A DNA stretch of 64,000 bases from Eurosta solidaginis. Its lineage: Eukaryota; Arthropoda; Insecta; Diptera; Tephritidae. Under the pieces are notes generated by a model that was not told where the DNA came from, searched no databases, and saw only the letters and a program-made list of their open reading frames with translations. A program made the translations under genes and the position numbers. Below are positions 42,666 through 55,586 of this stretch, piece by piece. The DNA is taken from contig NC_090319.1 in the NCBI RefSeq assembly GCF_040869045.1, positions 14,712,314 to 14,776,313 of the forward strand, given 5' to 3'. Position 1 is the first letter of the stretch. Each line of letters begins with the position of its first letter.

Positions 42666-43297
42666 ATTTGTTTTTTTTTTAAACTGTTATCGACAACTGT
42701 CATTTTTGGGTCGGACAGGATATACATGAAAATTTTATAATCAAGTGAAATTTTTTTTTACTAGGTCATGAAAAAAACTTTCAAAATCAAAGTCGAAACA
42801 TACTTAAAATAAATGACATTTCGTAGGCTCGAAAGTTATTTTTTTTTTTTTTGGTAGGCGTAGTGGAACTTTTTTTCCTGAGCCCAAATCCTATCGAAAA
42901 AACGACAGCGCGATATCGGTTAACTTTCCTCCATACAAATCGACCCCACCCAATATATAAAGATATATATATATACTAATACTGTGTTTTCAGCTGAGCA
43001 GAGCTTACAGAGTATATAAATTTTGTTCGCATAATGTTACCCCGTAACTGCACTAATCGAGATAGATATAGATTTCAATATATCAAAATGATCTGTTCGA
43101 AAAAAGAAATTCATTTAGCCATGGCGGTGCGCCCATCCCACGGTGGGGTATTTGATCAATCTAGCTGGCCAAAAGTCGATTTTCAAAATATTCCAATTTT
43201 TTTAAATATACTCCCTGGCGTTCCTAGTTGTCCACTGAATAGTATACATATCCCAAAACCCATCTGCAACGTCAACGGATCTAAACGCGCACATCTA
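42666..43297. other. Unassigned AT-rich DNA with a GTTCGG-family scrap
   Basis: Long A/T runs. 43,000-43,140 resembles the right end of the GTTCGG family (CAGCTGAGCAGAGC, ATCGAGATAGATATAGA). Nothing else recognised. Confidence 0.45.
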
Positions 43298-46200
43298 AAG
43301 TTGTATAAAAATTGTGTGCACTTCGATGTGTTTTTTGATTAAAAAGCAATTTAGCCTTCTAATCTAAATACTTGTACCATTGTTAAGCCTTAATCAAATC
43401 TAGTTACATTTCCTTTAAGGATAGGTAAATGGGTTTTTAATTCATATGTTAGATTTTTTATATCGCATGTTTTATTCTACTTATAATACTATTACTTGTC
43501 AATATTAAATTTTTTAAAAACCCGGCAAATAAAAAGTTATATCTTTTTTTCATGGCATATTATGTCAGTAATTTTTCGGCAATACATGAGCTTGTGTTTG
43601 TTTAAAAGTTTAATAACAAAAACGGCTGCGCATAACCGCGATTTTTTGACTAGTGATCAATTTTGTAAGAGACTGATTCCCTTATTGGCGAAAGGTGGCA
43701 GCCTTGTGAAAATAGCCTCAGTGGCAACACCTAGGTGAAAAGTCTCAGAATGTAATACTATGTGGATGTACAAAATTTGATTCAAATCGGTTAAGCCGTT
43801 TCCGAGATGGTAGTGGATATATAGATAAATATAAAAAAGAAGGTGAGGTGGCAACCCTAAGTGGAAACCCTTCTAAAAAATCACAATGGAAATTCGGAGT
43901 AAAATACTTTTCGTTTGATACCCATATTGACATACTTCATGTAATGTCAAAAAATGGCTACGGGTCCATCCGAAACCGGGGGCCCGATCCATAGTAATTC
44001 TGCGCGGAACACCAATAATTTACTTTCAAATATTTCCTTTCATAACAATGAAGTTAGACAATCACTTCTGAACAGAAATAACTGCTGTTTTAATTTTGGC
44101 CAGCTAGATTGATCAAATACCCCAACGTGCGTCCATTCATCTGCCCGTAAACACGATAACTTGAGTAAATTTTGAGGCATCTTTTTGCAATTTGGTACGT
44201 AAGTTCCTGAGCACTCATCTCAGATCGCTATTTGAAATGAACGAAATCGGAACATAACCACCTCCACTTCTTCAATATCGAAAATTTCGAAAAACCGAAA
44301 AATTGCGATAATTCATTACCAAAGAGGGATAAACTTATGAAACTTGGTAGGTGGGTTGACCTTATGACGCATATTAGAAAATTAGTAAAATTTTGGACAA
44401 TGGGCATGGCACGGCCCACTTTTAAAGGAAGGTAATTTTAAAGGTTTGCAAGCTTTAATTTGGCAGCTAAGTGTGTTATGTTCGGTTACACCCGAACTTA
44501 GCCTTCCTTACTTGCTCAGTAGCGGTTTGTGCGATCTTTACTGAACTCTGGATAGACTGAGCATTACCTCATCCTTCGACAAAACCCACCTCATAAAGTT
44601 ATTTTTCCCTTTGTCGGACCCTACATTCCCTTGCAAACACATAGAAAAGTTAAAGTCTCATTAACCCTTTCAACAAGTCATTGATTATGTCATCCCACTT
44701 AAGTTCGAGCAGTGTTGTTACTCAAAAGTTATTTCACTGTTCTGGTTATGTGACGGTATACGATAGAACATATTAGAAGTTTGGAAACACACGAAACTAA
44801 TTAAGTGTACATTTTGTTCTTTTCATAAAAATATTTACAAAGCTAATATAATAAGAAATTTCTATAGAAATGTCATTTTAAAAACGTGTATAAATAATTT
44901 GTATTTTTCATCATTAAGGGCATTGAAATTTTAATTAGGCACTTCTAGCCAAAAATTTACTCAAGGTTAAATGGGTTGAGTCAATATTCAATTACTTGAG
45001 GTTTGTTCTCCAATGAGACAGAGCTTTGATACACGCAAATTTAACAAGTAAGAGCGGGACTGTCTTCGGCTGTGCCGAAGACTTCATACCTTTCATGAAT
45101 GGAGCTGAACAATAATTTTATTCATAATATCCAAATAATCGGCTGTATAAGATAAGAAATATATAGTGAACAGATGTACATACCTAAGCGCTTTTTAAGA
45201 TAAATATAAAATAAAAAAACAAAAATAAATAAAAAAATTTTAAGCACTTCCTTTATATAACTGCACACAAATCAGCGAAATATGTCTCCTTATATAAAGA
45301 AATATTCTTGCTAAACTTTGATTTTTAAATTTTGACATAGAAATTGCAAATATGTTTATAAGAAGTAAAAATATAAAAGTGGAGCGCACATTACTTGGAT
45401 TGGAAAGTTGGTAAGAAGGGAGATATTATTAGTCAATCAATTGCGCTCCACTTTTATATTTTTACTTCTCATAACTATTTGTGCAATCTCTATGTCAAAA
45501 TTTAAAAATCAAAGTTTAGCAAGAATATTTCTTTATATAAGGAGACATTTTTCGCTGATGCTGCCCATTTATGCATTTATTAAAGGAGGTGCTTAAAAAT
45601 ATTTTATTTTATTTTTATTTTCTCCTTTTCTGACATTTTCTCGACGTCTTATCCTATCTGTGAAGCTTTACAGTTGTAGCTCAATGAGAACTTACATAAA
45701 AATTAAATCCAAAATTCCCTCCGTCTCGTACGATTTTTCTAAATATCTCATTCCGTGCGGCCCCAAGCGAATCTTTGTGTATCGTGTCATCGGCTGTCAT
45801 CGACCTATGAATTAAATTTGAAATTTCAAGTCTCTAGCTCATCGCGGAATTACTTAAAAACTGGTTTGAGAATTTTCAAATTCTTATCTAATTATTTCGA
45901 TCCGTGCGCCACCTAACGGATTTTTTCCTTTTTGTTGCGTTGTCACGGTGTTCTAAGCTATGTGTAAAGTTTCACTTTTGTAGCTCAATGAGAAATTACT
46001 TAAAAATCGATTGCAAGATTTGTTTGAAAAGCGGACAAACCTTCAACCGACCTAATATAAAGTAAGTAAAATTGGTTGGTACTTCGTGTGAGGATGTAAA
46101 GTTTCACGTTTTTTGTGGTCTGCATGTAAAAACTATGACCACGAATTACTTATCTCAATAATATATGACGTAAGCGTAAGCATTTGGTGAAATTTGAAGC

Positions 46201-47567
46201 TTCTAGATGCTAAAATGGTGCAGAAATTGCGAAAAGTTTCGTATTTGAACAATCGGTTGTATGAGATATATACTACATATATCACCGATCTCTATGACTT
46301 CTTCAGACAACAATATATGCTATATACGTAAGCATTTGGTGAAATTTGAAGGTTAAATATGATAAATTGAGGAATATATGACAGAAATCGTCTTTTTATG
46401 CAAAATCGGTTTTATATCCCCCCAGATATGCTATAGATATCCGATTCGGCCGGTTCCAACGAATGCCTAATAGAACACCTAAATATACCCGCTCACCAAA
46501 TTTCATCAAGACATCTCAAAAATTGAGGGAATAGTTTGCATACAAACAGGCAGACGGATAGACGGACATGGCTAAATCAAATCAGCTCTTCATCCTGATA
46601 ATTTTGGTATACTTAATGGTGGGTCTATCTATTCTCCGTTATGGACTTACAATTTTGAGATTCGTGACGAAGTTAATATACCATTTCATTTTCATGTAGA
46701 GCTTACGATTTCTCGAACCTGTTCGAGAAGAGATTGCTCGCGAGTCTCGCGTTCTAAAGAGATTCTCCAATCTCGAATTACTCGTAAGGCTCGCGAGCTT
46801 ATCGACATTCAATTTAATCGATTCATCTGCTGTTTTATATAGAGCTTATGATTACTTCTGGAGCACAAGTGAAAATTTCCACAAAACCACAACTAAAAAC
46901 AGCGAAATGTATAGAATATTGCCAATGCAGCGACTGAATTGAAAATCGAGAATATTGCGAGTATTACGAGTATTGCGAGTATTTCGAGATTCGAGAATCT
47001 CGCGAGAAGCTTTGTTCTCGATGTCTCGTTAAAAAAATAAAATATTGTGAACAAAATTATATGTATAATAAATATGTTTTGAGTTAAATGTCATTGGAAA
47101 GCAATATAATCAACAAAAAATTCACAAGTTAAAAAAAAAAAGTGTATGAATACTGCCCATACAGCAATTAAGTTTATGTCGAGAAGCTCGCAAGATTTAC
47201 GAGTACTTCGAGACACGAGAATCTCGCGAGAAGACGAGTTCTCGATTTATCGGTTCCCGAAAATCTCGCTTGTGTTCGAAAAAAAGTGTAAGCTCTATTT
47301 TCATGAAATGTATAAAAATCTGGACGGGTTGCTGAAACTGGCGAAACTAATTAAATGCACGCTTTGTTTTTTTCATAAAAATACAAAGGAAATATAATAA
47401 GAAATTTCTATAGAAATGTCATTTTAAAAACGTGTATAAATATTTTGTATTTTGCATCATTAAGGGCACTGAAATTTTAATTAGGCAATTCTAACCAAAC
47501 ATTTACTCAAGGTTAAATGGGTTCAGTTCAATTGTCAGAGGTTTGTTCTCCAATGATGACAGAGCAA
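43298..47567. repeat. Dispersed repeat block with X copy C
   Basis: Same order as 25,092-29,363: GTTCGG-family fragment (44,100-44,515, hairpin 44,480-44,497), unassigned 44,515-44,830, X unit with CTTCGGCTGTGCCGAAG near 45,065, foldback 45,210-45,620, and CTCGCGAG-rich 46,700-47,260. No gene recognised. The shared start and end with copy B show a duplicated block rather than independent insertions. Confidence 0.75.
45210..45620. repeat. Long imperfect inverted repeat (foldback) in X copy C
   Basis: About 180-bp arms with inner ends AAAGTGGAGCGCA and TGCGCTCCACTTTT, as in copy A. Confidence 0.72.
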
Positions 47568-47842
47568 CCCTGGTCCACCTTTATGGCGATATCTGGAAAA
47601 GGCGTCCACCTATAGAACTAAGGCCAACGCCCTTTTAAAATACTCATTAACACTTTTCATTTGATACCCATATCGTACAAACAAATTCTAGAGTCACCCC
47701 TGGTCCACCTTTATGCGATATCTGGAAAAGGGGTCCACCTATAGAACTAAGGCCCACGCCCTTTTAAAATACTCATTAACACTTTTCATTTGGTACCCAT
47801 ATCGTACAAACAAATTCTAGAGTCACCCCTGGTCCACCTTTA
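47568..47842 (-). repeat. 130-bp minisatellite before the LINE-B scrap
   Basis: About two units like 29,364-29,900, ending in CACCTTTA (47,835-47,842), the same LINE-B insertion point. Confidence 0.8.
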
Positions 47843-48018
47843 GGTTAGGTTAGGTTAAAGTGGCTGCCTCCGCTGTCCGAGCGGAGACTCACGTAGGCCG
47901 TTGTGGCCTGTTGTGCTACCACGCGGGGGGGGGGGGGGGGGCATATTTCCTGTTACCCTACTTTCGAAGAAGAAGAAGAAAGCTTAGACCCCAGTGAGGC
48001 TAAACCAGCCCGTTTGCA
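47843..48018 (-). pseudogene. Truncated LINE-B 3' end with a 17-G run
   Basis: Matches 29,901-30,068, including the TTAGGTTAGGTTAGG tail. It breaks at GTTTGCA and joins the 129-bp array directly. A run of 17 G (47,925-47,941) replaces the GGGGCCCCCCC of the other copy, which hints at slippage or an assembly problem. Confidence 0.85.
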
Positions 48019-50810
48019 TATGGGTGTCAAATGGAAGCTGTTGATGAATGCTATAATATAGAGTATTTTTCATGCCGCTCCGTGACTAGGGTCTCGAGAT
48101 ATAGGCCAAAACGTGGACCCGGGTAACCCTAGGATGTGTTTTTATAATATGGGTATCAAATGGAAGCTGTTGATGAATGCTATAATATAGAGTATTTTTC
48201 ATGCCGCTCCGTGACTAGGGTCTGGAGATATAGGCAAAAACGTGGACCCGGGTAACCCTAGGATGTGTTTATACAATATGGGTGTCAAATGGAAGCTGTT
48301 GATGAATGCTATAATATAGAGTATTTTTCATGCCGCTCCGTGACTAGGGTCTCGAGATATAGGCCATAACGTGGAACCGGGTAACCCTAGGATGTGTTTT
48401 TATAATATGGGTATCAAATGGAAGCTATTGATGAATGCTATAATATAGAGTATTTTTCATGCCGCTCCATGACTAGGGTCTGGAGATATAGGCCAAAACG
48501 TGGACCCGGGTAACCCTAGGATGTGTTTTTATAATATGGGTATCAAATGGAAGCCGTTGATGAGTGCTATAATATAGAGTATTTTTCATGCCGCTCCGTG
48601 ACTAGGGTCTGGAGATATAGGCAAAAACGTGGACCCGGGTAACCCTAGGATGTGTTTATATAATATGGGTGTCAAATGGAAGCTGTTGATGAATGCTATA
48701 ATATAGAGTATTTTTCATGCCGCTCCATGACTAGGGTCTGGAGATATAGGCCAAAACGTGGACCCGGGTAACCCTAGGATGTGTTTGTACAATATGGGTA
48801 TCAAATGGAAGCTGTTGATGAATGCTATAATATAGAGTATTTTTCATGCCGCTCCGTGACTAGGGTCTGGAGATATAGGCAAAAACGTGGACCCGGGTAA
48901 CCCTAGGATGTGTTTATACAATATGGGTGTCAAATGGAAGCTGTTGATGAATGCTATAATATAGTGTATTTTTCATGCCGCTCCATGACTAGGGTCTGGA
49001 GATATAGGCCAAAACGTGGACCCGGGTAACCCTAGGATGTGTTTGTACAATATGGGTATCAAATGGAAGCTGTTGATGAATGCTATAATATAGAGTATTT
49101 TTCATGCCGCTCCGTGACTAGGGTCTCGAGATATAGGCCAAAACGTGGACCCGGGTAACCCTAGGATGTGTTTTTATAATATGGGTATCAAATGGAAGCT
49201 GTTGATGAATGCTATATTATAGAGTATTTTTCATGCCGCTCCGTGACTAGGGTCTGGAGATATAGGCCAAAACGTGGACCCGGGTAACCCTAGGATGTGT
49301 TTGTACAATATGGGTATCAAATGAAAGCTGTTGATGAATGCTATAATATAGAGTATTTTTCATGCCGCTCCGTGACTAGGGTCTGGAGATATAGGCAAAA
49401 ACGTGGACCCGGGTAACCCTAGGATGTGTTTATACAATATGGGTATCAAATGGAAGCTGTTGATGAATGCTATAATATAGAGTATTTTTCATGCCGCTCC
49501 GTGACTAGGGTCTCGATATATAGGCCATAACGTGGAACCGGGTAACCCTAGGATGTGTTTTTATAATATGGGTATCAAATGGAAGCTATTGATGAATGCT
49601 ATAATATAGAGTATTTTTCATGCCGCTCCGTGACTAGGGTCTGGAGATATAGGCAAAAACGTGGACCCGGGTAACCCTAGGATGTGTTTGTACAATATTG
49701 ATATCAAATGGAAGCTGTTGATGAATGCTATAATATAGAGTATTTTTCATGCCGCTCCATGACTAGGGTCTGGAGATATAGGCCAAAACGTGGACCCGGG
49801 TAACCCTAGGATGTGTTTGTACAATATGGGTATCAAATGGAAGCTGTTGTTGAATGCTATAATATAGAGTATTTTTCATGCCGCTCCGTGACTAGGGTCT
49901 CGAGATATAGGCCAAAACGTGGACCCGGGTAACCCTAGGATGTGTTTTTATAATATGGGTATCAAATGGAAGCTGTTGATGAATGCTATATTATAGAGTA
50001 TTTTTCATGCCGCTCCGTGACTAGGGTCTGGAGATATAGGCCAAAACGTGGACCCGGGTAACCCTAGGATGTGTTTGTACAATATGGGTATCAAATGAAA
50101 GCTGTTGATGAATGCTATAATATAGAGTATTTTTCATGCCGTCCGTGACTAGGGTCTCGAGATATAGGCCATAACGTGGACCCGGGTGACCCTAGGATGT
50201 GTTTTTATATTATGGGTATCAAATGGAAGCTGTTGATGAATGCTATAATATAGAGTATTTTTTATGCCGCTCCGTGACTAGGGTCTGGAGATATAGGCCA
50301 TAACGTGGACCCGGGTAACCCTAGGATGTGTTTTTATATTATGGGTATCAAATGGAAGCTGTTGATGAATGCTATAATATGGAGTATTTTTCATGCCGCT
50401 CCGTGACTAGGGTCTGGAGATATAGGCCAAAACGTGGACCCGGGTAACCCTAGGATGTGTTTGTACAATATGGGTATCAAATGGAAGCTGTTGATGAATG
50501 CTATAATATAGAGTATTTTTCATGCCGCTCCGTGACTAGGGTCTCGAGATATAGGCCATAACGTGGACCCGGGTAACCCTAGGATGTGTTTTTATATTAT
50601 GGGTATCAAATGGAAGCTGTTGATGCATGCTATAATATAGAGTATTTTTCATTCTGCTCCGTGACTAGGGTCTAGAGATATAGGCCAAAACGTGGACCCA
50701 GGTAACCCTAGGATGTGTTTGTACAATATGGGTATCAAATGGAAGCTGTTGATTAATGCTATAGTATAGAGTATTTTTCATGCCCCTCCGAGATATAGAC
50801 CAAAACGTGG
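48019..50810 (+). repeat. 129-bp tandem array 2, about 21 to 22 units
   Basis: Same unit and same order of variant units as 12,071-15,040. Offset is 35,761 at 48,092, 35,890 from the TCTCGATATA unit (49,511), and about 35,766 at the end, so one unit was gained in the middle and one lost near the end. Confidence 0.95.
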
Positions 50811-51326
50811 ACTCAGATAACCCTAGGATGTGTTTGAACTACATGACTATCCATTGTGTTGTTGATAAATGCTAATGAAAATAGGACTTTTCTTTTCGCT
50901 GGCTAACTAAGGACACGAGATATAGACCAATTGGGAACTCGCCTTCAGGTTAAGAGATTGCATTCTTATGTACTACAACCAGTTAAAATGGTATATTCAA
51001 TCACATAACAATATAACTTTTTTACCTGAAGGCGCTGAAAAGCGCTCAATGTATGGTGAAATTATTTTGAAAAACACACCAAAAACCCATTTGTTTGGTC
51101 AGATTCGTCCCACTTAACCAGCGGATTATACGTTTTCATATTAACATACATTCATCAATAATAGTTCAATCATTTACTAAACGATTTGTTTCCCACTTAG
51201 CTACGCTCTTTCGCTCTCAAAATTTATGTACTTTCATATTAATTAGCTTACTTATTATGCCCACCTACAAACTTATTTGCATTATATTTATATCAACATG
51301 TATGTATGTATTTTATTCGTTTCCAC
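50811..51326. other. Spacer between array 2 and hAT MITE
   Basis: Counterpart of 15,041-15,560 with the CGCCTTCAGGTTA / TACCTGAAGGCG inverted repeat. No gene seen. Confidence 0.45.
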
Positions 51327-51917
51327 CAGGCATGCTTAAGCAACGTACCGATATCATTTCGTTACGATAATTAACGCTAATAAACGAAACAAAGTTATTT
51401 CGTTTCGTTTATTAACGTTAAGAACGTTAAATTAACGAAATGATTTTGTTTCGTTTTCTGCCATATCAAAACGAAATCAAATCGTTTATGTTGATTATTA
51501 ATTTCAAACTATGCTGGCACAGCTGATTGATGGCGGAGTCATTAAAGGTGAAAGCATTAGCCAAGCTGATTGTAACTTTTCTCATGAATTTTGACAGTAC
51601 GAACATTTCTCAGAGTATTTTTGACATTACCACCAACGAATTACACAAACAAATTACATGGAGTTTGTGTGTGTATGTCCGCTCGCGGTTACCACCTTAC
51701 GGCTTCACCATGGCAATAGCATTGCCAGCACAATTCAAACACAAATTATCACGTTTTTGTTAACGTTTTTAACGTTAACGAAAGCTTTTCGTTTCGGTTA
51801 AAAACGATATACAATTTATCTTGATAATTTCTTTATCGATAATATTTCGAAGTGTTTCAACGAAAACGGTGGAAAATTTTTGATAAACGATTAGCTTAAC
51901 GTTAAGGTGCATCCCTG
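51327..51917. mobile_element. hAT-type MITE, copy 2
   Basis: CAGGCATGC...GCATCCCTG with the GTTTCCAC duplication at 51,319-51,326 and 51,918-51,925. Same position in the Helitron as copy 1, so it was copied with the block. Confidence 0.88.
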
Positions 51918-51925
51918 GTTTCCAC

Positions 51926-54900
51926 CAAGCAAAATTATGATCTGAACAATATATTCATTTGCAAGATGCGATAACGAATGATGCTAATATTAATGACATC
52001 GGACGTTTAAATATATTGCCATCTTCGTATATTGGTAGCTTACGGAATATGAACGAATATGCACAAGACGCAATGTGTTATGTACGAAAATATGGTCGAC
52101 CGGATCTGTTCATTACATTTACATGTAATCCGTAGTGGGATGGCATCAAAAACAATTTATTTGCAGGACAGTCGACAACCGATCGTCATGACATTAATGC
52201 GCGTGTTTTTCGGCACAAATTTAAAGCACTTATGTATTTAATTGTGAAATTATATGTATTTGGGGAGATGCGTTGCCATATGTACTCCATCGAATGGCAA
52301 AAAAAATGATTGCCGCACGCACATATACTAATTTGGCCGGTACACAAAATAACTCCGGATCAAATCGATAACTTTATGTCAGCTGAAATTCCTGATCACA
52401 CTGCTGATCCTGAGTTATTTCAAGTTGTCGTTAAAAACATGATACATGGACCGTGCGGTGAACAAAATGTGAATTCACCATGTATGATTGATGAAAAGTG
52501 TTCGAAACGATACCAAAGGCAATTTACTTCAGACACAATAACGGGCAATGACGGATATCCGTTGTATCGACACAGATCACTTATAGATAATGGCAAACCG
52601 GCAACCATTAGAATGCATATCCAGGAAGTTGAAGTTGATAGTCGTTGGGTGGTTCCATATTGTCCATTATTATCGAAAATATTCAATGCTCATATAAATG
52701 TGGAATATTGTAATTCTGTCAAATCAATTAAATATATTTGCAAGTATGTAAATAAAGGGAGCGATATGGCAATTTTCGGTGTTGCTGGCGATAATACAAA
52801 TGATGGGACGCTATATTAGTAGCAATGAAGCTGTCTGGAGGATTATGTCGTTTCCAATGCACGAAAGACATCCTGCGGTTGTTCACTTGGCTGGACATCT
52901 TGAGAATAGCCAACGTGTTTATTTTAATGTAGCAAATGTATTGGAAAGAGCAGCAAAACCACCAGCAACTACGTTAACAGCTTTTTTCAAAACGAAACTG
53001 ATACATTTGCGATAACGTTGTTATATTCTGAAGTGCCTCAGTATTACACATGGAATGTGTGTTCGAAAAAATTTCAACGTAAACAAGGAACAGCAGTTCA
53101 TGGGCATCCTGGCATTTTCCAAACAGATGCAATTGGGAGAATATATACAGTACATCCAAACAATGTTGAGTGTTTTTATTTGAGATTGTTATTAGTTAAC
53201 GTGAATGGCCCAAAATCATTTCAAGAATTGAGAACAGTCAACGGTCATTTGTGTCAAACATACCGTGAAGCATGCCAACTTTTGCATTTGTTGGAGGAAG
53301 GTGCACATTGGGATTCAACAATTCATGATGCATCTATTTCGGCTCATTCTCAACAAATACGAATGTTATTTGCCATTATATTATCAACATATATGCCAAC
53401 AAATCCACTTGAGTTATGGAACAAATATAAACATTATATTGAAGAAGATATTTTAATTCGTATGCGTCATCATGCAAGAAATCCTGATTTGCTGATAACT
53501 TTGGAAATGTACAACGAAACTTTGATAATAAATGAAGATATGTGTCTAACGATTGCAAATAAAACATTAGTACAATTGGGTATGATCGCACCAAATCTTG
53601 AGATGCATGATCTGTTTGATCGTGAATTGCAACGTGAGCAGGAATTCAATTCTAATGATTTGCGTTTATTTGTACAATCGAATATAACCAAAATAAATAT
53701 TCAGCAAAAACATGTACATAAATGACACAATCATGCAAGCCATTTCCAATAATGCAGATGGATTATATTTCTTGGATGCACCTGGTGGTACAGGCAAAAC
53801 GTTCGTTATATCACTGATTTTAGCGACTATTCGATCGCAACAGAAAATTGCATTGGCACTTGCATCTTCGAGAATTGCTGCTACATTATTAGAAGGTGGT
53901 CGGACAGCACACCCTGCATTAAAATTGCCTTTGAATGTACAGGTGATTGAAACTCCAACTTGCAATATTTCCAGAAATTCTGCTATGGCAAAAGTTCTGA
54001 GATTAACGTCAATTATTTTATGGGATGAGTGTGCAATGGCGAATAAAAAATTACTAGAAGCACTTAATCGAACAATGCAAGATTTTCGTGGTAATCAACG
54101 GCTTTTTGGTGGTACTTTGATATTACTATCAGGGGATTTTCGACAAACATTGCCTGTCATTCCTCGATCAACTCCTGCTGATGAAATAAATGCTTGTTTG
54201 AAGTCATCAGTTCTTTGGAGATATGCACAAAAATTGACACTGAACATTAATATGCGTATTCACATACAAAATGATCCAGCTGCCCATAAGTTTTCAAAAG
54301 AATTGTTAGAAATTGGTGATGGTAAAATGCAAATCGACAGAACCAACGGATTGATCACTGTACCGAACAATTTTTGTACAATTACGAAATCGATAGATGA
54401 ATTGATTGAATGTGTTTTTCCAAATATTCTTCAGAATTACAGAAATCATGATTGGTTGAGAGAACGCGCCATTTTAGCACCGAAGAACATTCATATCAAT
54501 GCCATTAATTTTCAAATTTAAGCAAAACTCCCAGGTGTAGTCACGACATATAAATCATTTGACAGTGCTAAGAACCAAGTTGGGGCAATGAATTATCCAA
54601 TTGAATTTTTAAATTCATTAGAACCGGCTGGTATGCCACCGCATTGTTTGAATCTGAAAGTGGGTTCTTTGATTATATTATTGCGAAATATTAATCCACC
54701 AAAACTGTGTAATGGCACCAGATTGGCAGTGAAAAAATTATTGCCAAATTTGATTGAAGCTACGATCTTAATTGCTAAATCAAAAGGAGAAATTTGTTTA
54801 ATACCGCGTATCCCTATGATTCCAACTGATATGCCATTTGAATTCAAACGATTACAATATCCTCTGCGTTTATCATTTGCGATGTCCATCAACGAAGCCC

Positions 54901-55167
54901 AAGGGCAAACACTTAATGTTTGTGGTGTGAATTTAGAGGAATCAGGTTTTTCACATGGCCAACTTTATTTTGTCTGTTCGAGGGTCGGTACCCGCAGCCG
55001 TTTGTTTAGTCATGCTCAAAATGGAAAACAAAAAATATTGTTTATCAAGATGTTTTGGATTAAGTTTTAAAATAGCTAGAAGATAATAAAATATCTTTTT
55101 TTTGTAATAAATGAGTTTGATTTAATATTTCACTTTATACGTAGCGAAGCACGTACCGGGCCGCTAG
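51926..55167 (+). pseudogene. Helitron RepHel relic, copy 2 (helicase part still open)
   Basis: As copy 1 but less decayed. The HUH motif PHAHILIW (52,313-52,336) begins a 169-codon open stretch with the Rep tyrosines (YICKYVNKG). The helicase piece 53,712-54,521 (269 codons) has an intact Walker A GGTGKT (53,783-53,802) and ILWDE. A stop at 54,519-54,521 is shared with copy 1; the C-terminal piece 54,588-55,070 ends with SRVGTRSRLFSHAQ. The 3' terminus CTAG is at 55,164-55,167. A 9-codon-scale deletion near 52,803 and other shifts make it non-functional. Confidence 0.9.
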
Positions 55168-55509
55168 TAATTTATAAATTCCCCATAAAATTAAAAAAAT
55201 TGTTCTAAGGAATTATGCAGTTTAGTACTTATCGGTTATTTAGAAACTGATAGCTTGCTATTTCTACTACTAATATTTTTCGAAAAATCGCAAAGAAACA
55301 GCACAGTTAACGGATGTCAATTCGATTTGGGAGCAAAGTGGCTGCAATTGTTAAACAATTTTTCACCTGAGCAAACCTGTTATAATTGAATCATGGGGTT
55401 GAGTGAAAAAAAATTTTGCATTCTTTATAATTGTGTTTTTATTGTTCTAATTCCTGGAATCTAGAAGGAAACAGTTTTGCTTATTTTTAATTAACACCAC
55501 CAAATTATG
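55168..55509. other. Upstream region of protease homologue 2
   Basis: Nearly identical to 19,423-19,764. No separate feature seen. Confidence 0.4.
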
Positions 55510-55517
55510 TATAAATA
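55510..55517 (+). promoter_or_regulatory. TATA box of protease homologue 2
   Basis: TATAAATA 77 bases before the ATG, conserved with copy 1. Confidence 0.65.
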
Positions 55518-55586
55518 GCGTCCACAAGATTGATCTTGGTGTAGTTTGTACTTAACAAGTGGTGGAAATAGTCTTGCTAAACTAAA

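Noticed and set aside
47925..47941. G17 run as a functional G-quadruplex
   Set aside because: The matching copy has a different short G/C run, so slippage or assembly error is the simpler reading.
53712..54521. Functional host PIF1 helicase gene
   Set aside because: Open for 269 codons but embedded in a Helitron with broken Rep part, and truncated by a stop shared with copy 1.
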